NCBI GenBank assembly: GCA_001695595.3
Contig: MBPM02000026.1
Coordinates: 496,001-560,000 of the forward strand
DNA from: Plasmopara viticola
Lineage: Eukaryota > Oomycota > Peronosporomycetes > Peronosporales > Peronosporaceae
DNA length: 64,000 bases
Direction of reading: 5' to 3'
The position numbers and the translations under genes are program-made. Below, piece after piece: positions 15,001-26,640 of the stretch (position 1 is the stretch's first letter; every line of letters begins with the position of its first letter). The notes beneath the pieces were generated by a model. The model made no database searches. It was not told the origin of the DNA and worked only from the letters and a program-made list of their open reading frames with translations.

Positions 15001-18000
15001 CAATAAATGGCCACATTGTCAATAAATCCAGTTCCTACGACAACGACTTTGGTACCTCCTTGTAAAGTGCCTCGCCAGGGGTACATGGATGCGATTGTTG
15101 GGGCGTCCACGAAAGCAAAAGCTGTTGTAGCAATGCTTGGTCGTGCCCTATTTGAGCTTAGTGACAAAGTGATACTGCCAGGCTCAACAAAAGAGCCGTC
15201 GAAAGCACACAAAGCGATTGCTGGAGATTTCACGACTGCTAAAACAGGTTCCAAGTGCGAGCTGAAATGACAATAAGTTGGAACTCTATCAAAATCTTGT
15301 CCGTGCACTGTAATATTGGTGCTTGTGCCTCGTTCGACAAATTTCGGTGAAATGTCGTTAATCTCAAAGAAAGGAGCAGGCATCACGATTGAGTTTAAAT
15401 GAGATCCTCCAGAAATCAATGAATAGTCAAAAGTCGAAAAGTCTAGTTTCATTCTACCTGGCACGGCACCGATATTTTGTGCGACAAAGCTAGGAGCGAA
15501 GTGATATGTAAAGGCTAAGTCTGTGCTTATAATCGACGCTCCAACTTGAAAATCTATCTCCACTGTTCTGTTTTGATCTCCATTTGATTCCAATTCTGGA
15601 AGTCTACAATATAAACTGGAAGCATTATCCACTCGAGCAGCAACGCGAGCAAAATCCCCCAAAAGACAATCAATCGCTAGTGAAAAACTTTCGTTAAGGA
15701 CAAAGCCAGACCCAATGACATGAACAAGCTCAAAGTGATCGTTTGACATGATTGAGACCGTTTTGAATGATGGCATAGCATAGATGTACACGTGAATTGC
15801 TGCGCTAGAGAAATGGTTCCCATTGTTGAGGCTGATCCGCAAGTTGTAATCATGGTCAGACTGTATTGTAGAGGGTATTGGACACGTCACTACGTCCGTC
15901 GTGATGACACTAGCATTCGTCACAAATTCTCCAAACGCACATTTCGCGTTGAAACCTTTTAGGAATCCATGCCCTCTCACTGTAATCGTAGAATTAACAT
16001 TCTTGGCTACGTAAGGTGTATCAACACTTCGAATAAAAATGGGGTCGTGTACCAGAAGATTCACTCGACTGCGAGTAAAGTCACGCCCGCCATTCAAAGA
16101 GACACTAACTTCTAACATTCCAGATGGAAAAATTGCCTGATGGGTTGCACAGTGAACCATTCGACCTCCATTTTTCACAATTCCAGGAACTAAGAGCGTT
16201 GCACCGATCCGACATAGCACTCCTCCAAACGAGACGAGATATTTTCCAAATATGCTAAGTGATATCAAACCATTTCTGGGCACATTCTCGGGTGATATCG
16301 CATCGATGATAGGCGGAGCATAATACTGAAACAAGAGACTAGAATTGGAAAAATCAAGCCCATTCAAGGCAATACGAAGGGTTACGGGCGCTAATCCGTA
16401 AGAGTCAATCGCTGGAATCCACGCCGGACTAATGCATCGAATGGTTCCCCTCGAAAGGAAGAAAGCCTGACCTCGACTGTCTCCAAATTGACAAGCTAAA
16501 TTTGTCGAATTCACAAAGTTTTGGCCTGTAATGTCAACGTTTGTGCCACCAGTTGCTGGCCCTGCCGACACTGACGCATGTTCCAAGAGCAAATCATTGT
16601 ACACGATAATACGGACAACATCCGATGTGGATGAAAAATCCTGCGCGTTGTTTGATACAAAAACTGCATATGGCCCTGGATCGGACAATAATGGTGTCGG
16701 GCACTCAAGAATTCGAGAGGTTCTAAACGCTGCGATGGACTGCCAATTTACCGAATCGGATGGCCTACCTTCACTTGTCAGCTTGATTAAGGCACAACTT
16801 AGGCCAGCAAAGTCTCCAAAGCCACTACCAGAGATGGTGAGAATTGTTTTGAACCGAATCGGAACAAGCTGAGGGAACACAGACGCAACTCGCGGCATAG
16901 AAATAAAGCAAAACTGCAAGCTTGGAATCTCAGGAATAAACTGACCCTCAATTTGAAGCTGTAAATTCTTATAATCTGTGGAAGCGCCTGATGTTCTCCA
17001 TCGTAGTAAATGGGAGGCCACGTATTCAACTGTATCATTTAAAATGGAATAGCGCACATTGTCAAGAAATCCATGACCCGACACTTCAACAACTGTGCCT
17101 CCTATCGTAGGTCCATTATCCGGCCAGACTTGGTCAATATATGGCGCATCTACAAGCTCTAAAACCTTCGGGCGGTCTGAGAAATCCACTCCATTGATAG
17201 ATACATCGATTTCCACACTTGAAAAGTTTTCATCGTGGTGTCTAAACTCCATCTCACACTGTAATCTTGACTGGGATAAAAACCTCGCGGGTACAAGCAA
17301 ACTTCCAATGGAACATTTGAGAGAAGTCAAGTTTGCAAAATGCACTCCGAAAAGGTCAACAACCTGTAATTTAACGGTGCGTATCACTTGCACTGGGAAT
17401 ATCCGAAACAATGACGGGCGTTTGAGCACTCGAAATTCGCCTAGTGATGTATAAGAAACTCCATTTTGTGAGATAGCAAACTGAATGCTGTTTTGATTGG
17501 CCAAAGTGGGGATCTGGCACGTAATTGTATGTGCCGTTACCTTGGCTGGTGGAAAAACAACGTCAGCGTTCACCTTACACATCGAAAAGAGCTCATCAAA
17601 GGCTGGCGAGCCATGCACAGTTATTATTGATCCAACGTGAATCTCTCGCTGTTTTGGCTCGAGCGACCACACTGTAAATGGAGTATCAACCTCAGGGTTT
17701 ATGATTTCGTCTGGGTTATCATCAGCATACACCAATTGCACCGACAACAATTCCGAGTCATCAACTGTCGGCAATGCCATATTGTATTCTTCTCGGTCTG
17801 GGTCGATGGCTTGTCTTACATTGACCAATGGTTGTAAGAGGTCTTTACGATAGTAATGAGGTTTTGGCTCAAGTGGTTTAACTGAATCATCAGTCATTAC
17901 TGTCGAAATCGTTTGCGTACGGTTCATCTTGACTTCATCGGTAATCATTAAATAATTTAATTCTGTCTTGGATAAAGCGACATCGAATACAAATACGGAT

Positions 18001-18678
18001 TTGAGATATCCTGTAAAACCGCCAAATGCTTGATTTGTTGCCGCTCCAGCGACCAGCAGACAACTCGCGATACCTCTCGGCGTCATTTCCATCGCTATTA
18101 TCTCTCCATCCATGAGAAGGTACGTTGTATCGGTATCAAACACAGCTGCGACAAACGACCACTCGTCAATTTTCACTGGAGCTTCTTCCACCACTTGATC
18201 TCCGATGGTCCACCGGCCTTTTGATACACACAGGGCCCGTCCAGCGCTCGATCCATTCTGCGACAACAGACACCTTCAATATAGAGCTGTAAGTTTACTT
18301 ATAAGATGTTTGTACACTCATGACTTCAACTCAATCACCCACCCACCCTTTGTTGACAGCCATTGCTTCTCCTGCTTGCACCCAGGCACCAATTGTCAAT
18401 TGTGGAAAGTTGCGACTGTGTATTGAAATAGGAAAATCAATTCCAAAGCCCTGCTCGAGTCTTGCCCCGGATTTCGACGTAGTGATTGTGCGACTTGAAC
18501 CATCTTGGGCAAAGCCATCTGTGGTGCCGTCGGGAGCATAATCTCTCGAGTCTGAGAGTAGCGGGTAGAATGCCACGAGATGCTGTGGTTGCAAGGTAAC
18601 GACCGGACTAAGTGTCAGCACTGCATGGGCAGATAGAGCGAGGAGGAGCACGTGGAGAAGCAGTTCAGAGAGCGACAT
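1..18678 (-). CDS. Giant secreted IPT/TIG-repeat surface protein, 3' end beyond window
   Basis: Read on the minus strand as four exons: 18343-18678, 14315-18257, 13980-14252 and 13912 down to the left edge, joined by GT..AG introns of 85, 62 and 67 bp. About 6,150 residues lie in the window and no stop is reached. Residues 1-20 form a hydrophobic signal peptide (MSLSELLLHVLLLALSAHA). Roughly residues 30-240 resemble a LamG/concanavalin-like domain. Then come about fifty Ig-like IPT/TIG repeats of ~85 residues, each recognisable by P..G...GGT.V...G..F followed by C.FG and C..P. From about nt 3,150 down, IPT repeats give way to a second repeat type (E[IV]Q..., G.F.L, W.VTF). N-glycosylation sequons are frequent. 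IPT/TIG repeats are known from fibrocystin, plexins and protist surface proteins; a cell-surface or matrix adhesion role is inference. The reading frame shifts once near 13,111. Sampled positions from 13,110 to 1 all agree with one open frame. Confidence 0.88.
13913..13979 (-). other. Intron 3 of the TIG-repeat gene
   Basis: A 67-bp minus-strand intron with strong donor GTAAGT and acceptor TGCACAG. It is phase 1 and again lies between IPT repeats; splicing gives YNYT-PAPRVYSVSPS, the usual repeat-boundary pattern. The region contains an A-run next to the donor. Confidence 0.82.
14253..14314 (-). other. Intron 2 of the TIG-repeat gene
   Basis: A 62-bp minus-strand intron with donor GTGCGT and acceptor CATACAG. 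It lies at an IPT boundary: the upstream repeat ends FEYL and the downstream repeat begins AEPTLQHVIPP. It is phase 1, and without removal the frame reaches a stop after a few codons. Confidence 0.8.
18258..18342 (-). other. Intron 1 of the TIG-repeat gene
   Basis: An 85-bp intron on the minus strand. The donor is GTGGGT after a Trp codon and the acceptor is CGCAG before Asn-Gly-Ser. It is phase 0 and joins the two halves of the LamG-like domain. An alternative acceptor nearer the donor (..TTACAG) enters a frame that is not the long downstream frame, so it was not chosen. Confidence 0.7.
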
Positions 18679-19900
18679 GTTGACACAGGTTTGAAAAGCC
18701 TCGTTTGGATTTGCAATCTACTTGAAGCTATAATCAGGACAATTTACAGGACCAACCAAGTAATTGCGTCGCTTTATTGGGTCAGTTTTATGGCGATAAT
18801 TGCCAATTTCGACTCTTTTTAGCTGTTACGCATTGTGGGTGGATTTTTTACGAGGTTTTAGCCTTGCTTCTGACAAGCAATGTACCTTAGTCGAGCTGCC
18901 ATGTTCATTTATCTGATAATGATAGCAAAAATGGGTAGTACAAATGATGTGATTCTAGTTTGTGTTGTACATACAGCACAAAGTTTGTAAGCCCTGCGCT
19001 CCATTTGCTGCGAAGCCTATAAAGTGCTGGGTAGTCGGTGATGCAACTTGAACTGGGTGGTGTGCTCACCTACAAGTAGGAGGGCATACGTCAGAATTCT
19101 TTGTGGTATGTTATAAAGGTGGCTTGTTGTAACACGATGGATGGATCGACGAAGGTTAAGCTTAAAGGTGAGCAGGTAAAGCAAACAAAAGATGTTGGCG
19201 ATTTAGTCTAGCCAACGGGATTTTTTAAGCTATCATCATGTTTGTCTTAAACATTCAAAAGGCTTTAAGAAGTCCGACATTCAAAAGAGACTAGCTTTTC
19301 AAAAGCTTAACTTTTTGACTAGCAAGCGTGCTACGCGTCGATTTGTGCGCATAGTCTTCACTAGTCCCCGTGAACGCAAGTCAACTCCGAGTGCTGTGCG
19401 AAATGGGTGCCAATATAACAACCACCTACCCTGGCAACAATCACCACTCGCACTCAAAATAGCCAAGCAAGCTCAAGTACTACAGTGTTGCCGGTCATAA
19501 TAGCTAGACACAATTTCAAGTTCAGCGAATAGTTGGACAAATTGTTCTGGTTGCAGAAAGCACAGGCTTCTTGCCTCGTGTACTACAAATTCGGTCCTGG
19601 GAATAATATTCTGCCGCCGTGGATTGTACCGGCAAATTTGGCAGGTACACAACTAGTGTCCGCCAGTCTTCATTTGGCTAATAATAAGGTCTGCTATGCG
19701 GTACAGCCACGCCATGGAACGTCGAAAGCGGTACGAATGGCTTTTACAGCACCATCCACCACGACGACGGTCATGTCAGCATCACAATTTCTTGAAAATC
19801 AACACGCCAAAGGCTTCAAGCAATTGTAACAATTGTGAAAGCGCACAAACAATAAAGTTCTTCTGCAGCCTTAATAAGGTCGGCTGATCATCAAAATGAC
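18679..19900. other. Intergenic region between TIG and PDZ genes
   Basis: About 1.2 kb containing the 5' flank of the TIG gene (right edge of that gene at 18,678) and the 3' flank of the PDZ gene. Only short ORFs without recognisable domains or coding pattern are present. No clear core promoter element was seen upstream of 18,678. Confidence 0.6.
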
Positions 19901-22900
19901 TTATAGCCACACTTCATCGGCACGATCAGTGATACTCGACGCGTCCGAATCCCGAAAAGATGACGAAAGAGAATCGTTGCCTTGCAGACTTCGCCATGGA
20001 GAAATCATGTCCTCGCAAGTTATGGAGCTATCGTGAAAGCTGTATTTGAGCGCTTCGTCAAGTGCAGTTTCATCCGTAGTAAATTGCCCGCCCTCTAACG
20101 GTGTGGTCTCTGGCGACTGATTCTCTTCGCTAAAAAAATACAGTTCCCAGCACTCTTCACAATACAGTTCCCGACGCCCGCCCGCGACATCCAGCTCTGC
20201 TAGCTCTTTCGCGGCACCACAGCGGTAACAATGCTCGCCCTCAACACTCTGGCCTTGCTGCGAGTCTGGCAGCGGATCTGCCGAAGAACCAACGGCTACA
20301 GTCGAATGACGCTCGAGTTGTAGCTCCATCTGTAAGCTCTGAAGAATCTTTTGAATCTCGTCAACCATGCTTTTTTTGACGAGCACCAGTATAGCGGACT
20401 TATCCTTAATGACTTCGTGTACATCCTGGACCCCACGGTACAGCTCGTTCACAAGCAAATCCGACAAAGCCCCATCTTTGTAGATATTCTCTAATTGGCG
20501 CTCTTTGAATTCAACTTGCTTCACCTCCTTTTTCTCATTGCTATGATCATCAAAATCTTCTGACTCGCCAATTTCCTCTTCTTGCACTTGATCCAGCATC
20601 GACCCCAAAGGCTTCCTCAACGGATTCATCACGTCACCGTCCTTTTCGTCCTTCTCATTGACCACCTTCGCATCATCATCATCGTCGGCAAACTCCTCAT
20701 GTTCTTCATGAAGAACATCATCCTTCGACGGTAGATCAAGCAGATCGTCAAGGGATGCCACACTTGCGGCCAGATCGCGTTCGTCAATAAGTAAGTCGCT
20801 GGCAACATCATCATCAGCGTAATCGTGCTCTCTTTCCGGCCTAGTATAATCCTTCGACTGCTTTTTTCCGTCCTCGGATTGCACACAATCTACACCCAAA
20901 CCCTTATTCAGCTCGATCGATTGACGTTCGCTCGCCACAGAGTTCATGCATGCATCAGCAACCGTTTCTTCATTCTGTGAAAAAAGGATCATTGTGTCCT
21001 GATGTTTGTATAACGTTTTGATCTCACTTTCGTCAGCTGCAAAAACCGATGCCCTGCTGCTACGACTCAACGTAGTCCGACGTTCTGCTAACTTTCCGTC
21101 GCCTTCAACGGTAAAGTAATTCAGCGGTATAAAATCCTCAGCACGGGTCGCAGTTGGAGCTGAATTCGGAATTGAAACTTTGTCTCTGCTAACTAAAGTA
21201 GAACAAGCCGAGGAGAAAGACGTGGTAGGCATGACCTGCGCTGGTTGCTGGATTGAAATGTCCTTTTGCATCTTTGCCAGACTTTCAGCCAGATTATCAC
21301 AAAAAACACCGCTTTGCTTACATTCCAGGCCATTATCCGCAGTGTTCGTGACTTCGCCCTGAAGTTCCGTATGCTTTTTCTTAGCTTCGTCATCAGCATC
21401 ACTAATGTTATCAGTGGTAGTGATATTTGACTCCACCACGTTGTTCTGCTGGACGGTGTAGGATAGGTGCTTCGATGATGTCTTACGACCCAGCGGATTG
21501 CCAGAAATTCTAGGCCATTGATGGTCCTCAAAAGCGGTATCGTTATCCAAGTCGCTCTCTTGAGCAAAACACGCCTTTGCGTAAATGTACAAAAGCTTGG
21601 CTTGTACTGTTCCTTCTTTTATTTCAAGCAAAGGTGTTCCTCCAAACTCACACTCTTCCGCAGTCATTCCTGCAGCCCGAGCGACAACATTTACCACCTC
21701 CTGAAAACTTAATTTGAACAAATTGCTGGTTTGGCTGCTCCGACGTGAAGGCGCAGGAGCAGCACCAGTTGTCACTGGCAGCAGTGCAGGCTTACTTCCA
21801 GACTGCTGCTCGCACCTAACAACGTCTCGAGAATTTGAATTCACCGGAAGTCTCGATGGGACTTTTTGAAACTGGCTATGAATATTCTCATCTTGGTGTT
21901 TGGTATGTGCCTCAACCTGAGGCTTATTGGGATCCATGGGCTCAAAAAGAAAATCTCCAGCCGCGGTGACACCCTCATGACTTTCCACGTGGACGTTCAT
22001 TTGATTTTGGTGAATTTCGTTCACAGAAATTGAAGAAGCATCGAGTTGATACTGCAAATCATCGTTTTCAACTGGTTGTTTTTCAAAATTAGTGATGCCT
22101 TCTTTGAGTGATGATCGCGAAGCCGTAGCCAGATTGAGCTCAACCTCTTTATCCTCAGATACTTCACGCTGCAATGCGCTTCGGTCGACACTATTGTTGC
22201 GACGTGGTGGTCGAGTTGGTCGCTCGTTCTCAGGCTGTGAATGTGAAACTGTTGCTCGTCTTGAACGAAAAGGCACCTCCTCTCGTATTTGAGACAAAAA
22301 AGTACCCGCTGGGTTTGTAATGCGATTTGAAGAGGCATGGAATCTCAGTACCACGGGTTTCTCAATGACATGGAGCCACCGAAGCACCTTTTCCACACCA
22401 AGTGTCTTCGTCTTTTCTCCATTAATTGCAACGAGCACATCATTAATACACACTCGATCCATGCCGCGCCCATGTCCTCTCTTGGCACTAATGAAATCCA
22501 CACATGGTACATTTACCTTGCTATTGTATGCTCGAAACGAAATTCCAAGAGAGCCACGTTCCCATATGACACTATACTGCTTCCTAAGTCGCTTGTCCTC
22601 TGCTTCTGCTCTAGAACATTTCAAGTCATTTTTGTTCTTTTTTTTCTTCTCGAGAAAACTGGCATCCTCTCTTTCATTTGAAGAAATTCGCGCATGTTCA
22701 TTGCGCTTCGTCTCCAGCTGTTCCACATCACAACGTCTTCGATTGCGGCTCACAGAATTCGCCTGTAGCGCGCTTTTAGTACGTGAGCGTCCGCGACCAC
22801 GAATGACGGAAGCGTCGTCTAAAGTATCCCCTAAGACGCCTCGCGACGCCTCGGACACGGGCACTGGCGAGCGGAAGTGCAGTACCATAGGCAGACGCTC

Positions 22901-23161
22901 CTTAAACAGCAGACGCACCACCTTCTCGTAGCCCAGACACGTAGTTTTCTTTCCATTGACGCTAATGAGCAGATCGCCTTCTTGCACACCCGCCATCTTC
23001 AGCATGGACGGTCGGGGTAGCAGCTGCGCTACAACAGGGGGCATGTCGGCGCCCAGGTCGGGCTGCAGCACGACACCGAGCGGCCCAGCATTCCAATTCA
23101 CAAGATAATCCTGCATTTGATCGGCGTGTGTCGGCACCTGCGGCTGCCGCAGCGTTGCCAT
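19901..23161 (-). CDS. Tandem PDZ-domain protein with C-terminal Cys4 motif
   Basis: Single-exon ORF of 1,086 residues. Residues ~20-98 form a PDZ domain with the GPLGV carboxylate-binding loop, followed by a GVQEGDLLISVNGKK turn. A second PDZ lies at ~196-277 with GSLGI and INDVLVAINGEK. Between and after them are basic, Lys/Arg-rich and then long acidic, Ser-rich low-complexity stretches, including an Asp run near the middle. At ~977-1005 a CYRCG...CEEC arrangement looks like a small zinc-binding knuckle. PDZ domains bind C-terminal peptides, so a scaffold role in the cytoplasm or at membranes is inferred; partners are unknown. No signal peptide or membrane segment is evident. The ATG at 23,161 is chosen because the first PDZ starts only ~20 residues after it. 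Confidence 0.9.
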   Translation of the reverse strand: MATLRQPQVPTHADQMQDYLVNWNAGPLGVVLQPDLGADMPPVVAQLLPRPSMLKMAGVQEGDLLISVNGKKTTCLGYEKVVRLLFKERLPMVLHFRSPVPVSEASRGVLGDTLDDASVIRGRGRSRTKSALQANSVSRNRRRCDVEQLETKRNEHARISSNEREDASFLEKKKKNKNDLKCSRAEAEDKRLRKQYSVIWERGSLGISFRAYNSKVNVPCVDFISAKRGHGRGMDRVCINDVLVAINGEKTKTLGVEKVLRWLHVIEKPVVLRFHASSNRITNPAGTFLSQIREEVPFRSRRATVSHSQPENERPTRPPRRNNSVDRSALQREVSEDKEVELNLATASRSSLKEGITNFEKQPVENDDLQYQLDASSISVNEIHQNQMNVHVESHEGVTAAGDFLFEPMDPNKPQVEAHTKHQDENIHSQFQKVPSRLPVNSNSRDVVRCEQQSGSKPALLPVTTGAAPAPSRRSSQTSNLFKLSFQEVVNVVARAAGMTAEECEFGGTPLLEIKEGTVQAKLLYIYAKACFAQESDLDNDTAFEDHQWPRISGNPLGRKTSSKHLSYTVQQNNVVESNITTTDNISDADDEAKKKHTELQGEVTNTADNGLECKQSGVFCDNLAESLAKMQKDISIQQPAQVMPTTSFSSACSTLVSRDKVSIPNSAPTATRAEDFIPLNYFTVEGDGKLAERRTTLSRSSRASVFAADESEIKTLYKHQDTMILFSQNEETVADACMNSVASERQSIELNKGLGVDCVQSEDGKKQSKDYTRPEREHDYADDDVASDLLIDERDLAASVASLDDLLDLPSKDDVLHEEHEEFADDDDDAKVVNEKDEKDGDVMNPLRKPLGSMLDQVQEEEIGESEDFDDHSNEKKEVKQVEFKERQLENIYKDGALSDLLVNELYRGVQDVHEVIKDKSAILVLVKKSMVDEIQKILQSLQMELQLERHSTVAVGSSADPLPDSQQGQSVEGEHCYRCGAAKELAELDVAGGRRELYCEECWELYFFSEENQSPETTPLEGGQFTTDETALDEALKYSFHDSSITCEDMISPWRSLQGNDSLSSSFRDSDASSITDRADEVWL

Positions 23162-26100
23162 GCACTTACAAATTGTATGCCGTAGGTCTTGAGGTTGGAA
23201 ATGTCTTTATGAGGTAGAAGTCCGAGGATGAGCTCCTATATGATTGGCTGGAAAATCACGTCGAGTGAAAAATAAGAAGATGGTCTGGGCAGAAAAAACA
23301 GGTCGGGTCTGTTCGTTATATCGTTGTCGGGCCGTCGTCTAAGCCTCTAAGCAGACTAGGCTGAGCGGGAAAGTAGCTCAGAACTTTAGGTGCAAAGCAC
23401 ACGATCAGCCGCCTGTTGTTGTGCAGAGAAAGACTGTTAGATCGCAACTCGATTCAATAAGGCTACATGTGCCTCATGTCCTTTTCTCCCAAAAAAGCTT
23501 GTGCTGAAAAACATCTGCTTCCAAACCCTATCACTGCTGATAAGCATCGTTAAAATTTTGATAGGAAGTGTGTGATCTATCTGTTAGCTAAAATAAATCG
23601 CAGCTCTAGAATGGAGAAAACATCGCGAAATCATGCGAGCTGCGCGTTGGGTGCGTCGACAAATCTCGCATGTCCGATTGCATTCCGAGCGCTGAAATTG
23701 CTGGCTACAGTGTGCAAGTAATTTACCAAGTACCATCTCGCGTCAGGCTACCACGCTTCAGGTTCTCCAGTACCCTGCTTCTGCATTACTTATGCCACAA
23801 GTTTAAAGACGCCCTCTTAAAAGTGATTTTGCGCAAGAGCTCACTAGCCAGTTTACTTGCTAACAATTTAGCTTCTCGATGTCCCACAGCTGAAAAGGTT
23901 ATCGTCGGCATTTTGCTGCTATCTTTAATAGGCGGTCATGAATACTTCCTGCGTACAATGCGCTTCCTCATCGCCAAATGCTATCACCCTTCCCCAGCGA
24001 AAAAAGATACAATTAACATTAGGGGCGATAGGATGGTGCGGACACGCTTGCATTTGCGCTGAATGACTATACTTCAAACGTTGCGGTTTGGAACCCATAT
24101 GCGCTCATGCAAATTAAACATGTACTAAGTACAGGCGATCCAACTATTGTCGATACGCGCGCGCTTTTGCGATCGAGGGGAAATAAGCTTCACACAGAGC
24201 TTTTCTACGTTGCACAAAGTCAATCAGTTTATAGAATGCAATCAATTGCACACGCCGATATGGAAATAGTGAAGAGTCGTTTCCCAAAGGATCAAACATC
24301 TTTCTACACGCCTCCTCTGTGCAATATGCTGTGCGAATCGTCACATGTGGTTCCACATTTTAGTCAATTTTATGCGCGAACGGGTAGATTGTCTACTTAC
24401 ATCCTCGTAAGGGATTTAATATGGATAAATACCTCCCCGTCTCTGTTTAGAAAATCGCACTTCTCGGAAGACTTGCTGGCTACCACGGATCTCTAAAAAA
24501 ATTGCGGACGCATTTTCAGTTCTTTTCGCTGTCCAGCAGCTCAAATGCGTCACGGCGTTCGAGCTCTGCAAGAAAAGTATATGTGCTACGGTCGATAGCA
24601 ACGCCTATTATGGGAGCCATCCCGTTGAAGGTTCACATTGCAATTTCTAAATAAAAATGAAATATTCCTTGGTCAAGAAGGTTGATATGGTGCCTTGATC
24701 AAATAACCAATAGATGAGTGCGTGAGGCGTTTGCATCTCTTACCTGGATAGTCAGGCTACGTGCTGGACATTCACTTGTCGAACAACTTGTTTTGCCTAG
24801 TGATGGGTGTGTTTTTTTCTCGAAAAGCTTTAGCGCCCACACTTTCTTGCCTACAAGAAAGACAGGCGTAAGCACCTTAGATTTAATAATAAACTAAGGG
24901 AGCTGGTACAGGGGCGCTTATAATCCTCAAACCGGCAAAGATGACTGCGTTTATGGGCGGAGTAAGGATAGGTTCACTCTATGGCAAAGATAGAAGAGAC
25001 AATTTTCATCGCTTTTAGAGGTGAGTATATTCACAGACAGGCAATGGCTAGTGACGGGTCCTGCTTGTGGTGTCCGTGGGTATGCAAACTTGAGTCCAGT
25101 CCCGATGAACTTGACCTCGGCTAAGATCCGCTGCTTTGGCTGCGGTAAGTAAAAGCACATACTACATGCCTAGCCGAATGTGGAATTTGATTTATTCAAG
25201 CTTGTGAATGGTTGCAAGTAGAAGCTACACGCTCACCAGTAGTAATCGGCGCAGAAAGAAGTCCCCGTGATGGGTGTACGCTTATTACACATCATGCCTA
25301 AAAGCTTGATAGCTCTTAAAGTAAAAGCGAGCAGCAGTGTAATGAAAGCGGTGCGTGATGGAAACGATGGCGGTAAATTAAAATAGGCTAACTGATTAAG
25401 CAACGAGAGGAGACCAGGCCAATGAGACAGCTTTAGACGCCCCTAAGTCAAGAAGGATAAGAAAAAGACCGAGCTATAGGCAACACCGATTCACTTCTTG
25501 ATATCGAATAGTTATTAATATCAAATCAAGTATTGAAAATTGGTCACATGTGCCAGCTGCCCAATTCTACGCAGCAAGGGTCTGGTGAGTCATGATTGCA
25601 CCCCTGTCGTGTGTGAGGCTATACAGTTTTTCCCCGAGACAAATATGGGGGGGTATCAAAGGTACTGATAGTCCACGGAGGTTGACACGACGGCATCATC
25701 AATAACAAAGCATCACTCGTAGAATCGGCTGATGAAGATGCTAAGGATAGCGAATTTAATGTGGGTAATATAGTTCCACCAACCGCGGGTAACGACGTTC
25801 TGCAAGCGGATAACGGGCAACATGTATCTACAGGCTGGTAACATATCACCAATAACAAAAATATATAAGCTGGCAGCATATGTCCTCACGATATGAAGAT
25901 TAACATAGTACCCCAGAAGATCCAGGAGCGAGATTATCTCTGTGACTCGCGCAGCATCCATCTCGAGTATCAACACGACAGTATGTTCACTCTTTTCTCA
26001 GGTTCAGCAAGTATGCTTTTGACAAAGCTCCGTACTTCCGTTTTCCCTAAGGGGAACATAGTATCCGAAATAATTAACGATGTATCACATAGAGTGAGTC

Positions 26101-26640
26101 TGCTGAAACAGAACGGAAATTGATACAAAATCGATCTCCCAGTCATACAAACAATGTGTGGATTACATAGGGACATTGTTAATCAGAAAAACGGACAATC
26201 TAACTAGTCGTTGCGTCACAGCAGTTGCGCTACAAATGGGGTCACCGCCAGAGGTATGAGACTTACTGAATATCGAAATACCTAAAGCCTATAAGTTCTT
26301 ATCTATATTAAGTTCTTATCTAAGTTGAAAGCTGAATGATCTATAAAGTTGGTGCATATAATTTATTAGCTCTTTTTTGTTTTAATTCACTACATATAGT
26401 TTTGGATCAATAAAAAGAGCACGTTGCGCTTGACTTAGCTTTATTATAGATATCAATGATGTGGTATAGCATTTGAATTAGAAAACTCAAGTGAATCGTA
26501 CAGCAAATTACTATCAAAATTCCCACAAAATCACCGTGTACAAAAACCGTCTCAGCAAGTAAATGACACAGTGACGTGATCAATGTGAGATCATTGATGC
26601 CAATCTCACCGAAAAGGCAAATAATGGCATGATGCGGTGT
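23162..26640. other. Gene-poor intergenic tract
   Basis: About 3.5 kb upstream of the PDZ gene. ORFs up to 130 codons occur (for example 23,670-24,062 and 24,107-24,496, plus strand), but none shows a recognisable domain, conserved motif pattern or plausible splice structure. The 12-base direct repeat AAGTTCTTATCT occurs twice near 26,290-26,325. The tract is probably decayed repetitive DNA. Confidence 0.5.

Noticed and set aside
19315..19829. Plus-strand ORFs of 61 and 98 codons between TIG and PDZ genes
   Set aside because: No domain, signal peptide or splice structure; length within chance.
23670..24496. Plus-strand ORFs of 130 and 129 codons
   Set aside because: No recognisable motif or family and no promoter element; probably chance frames in decayed repeat DNA.
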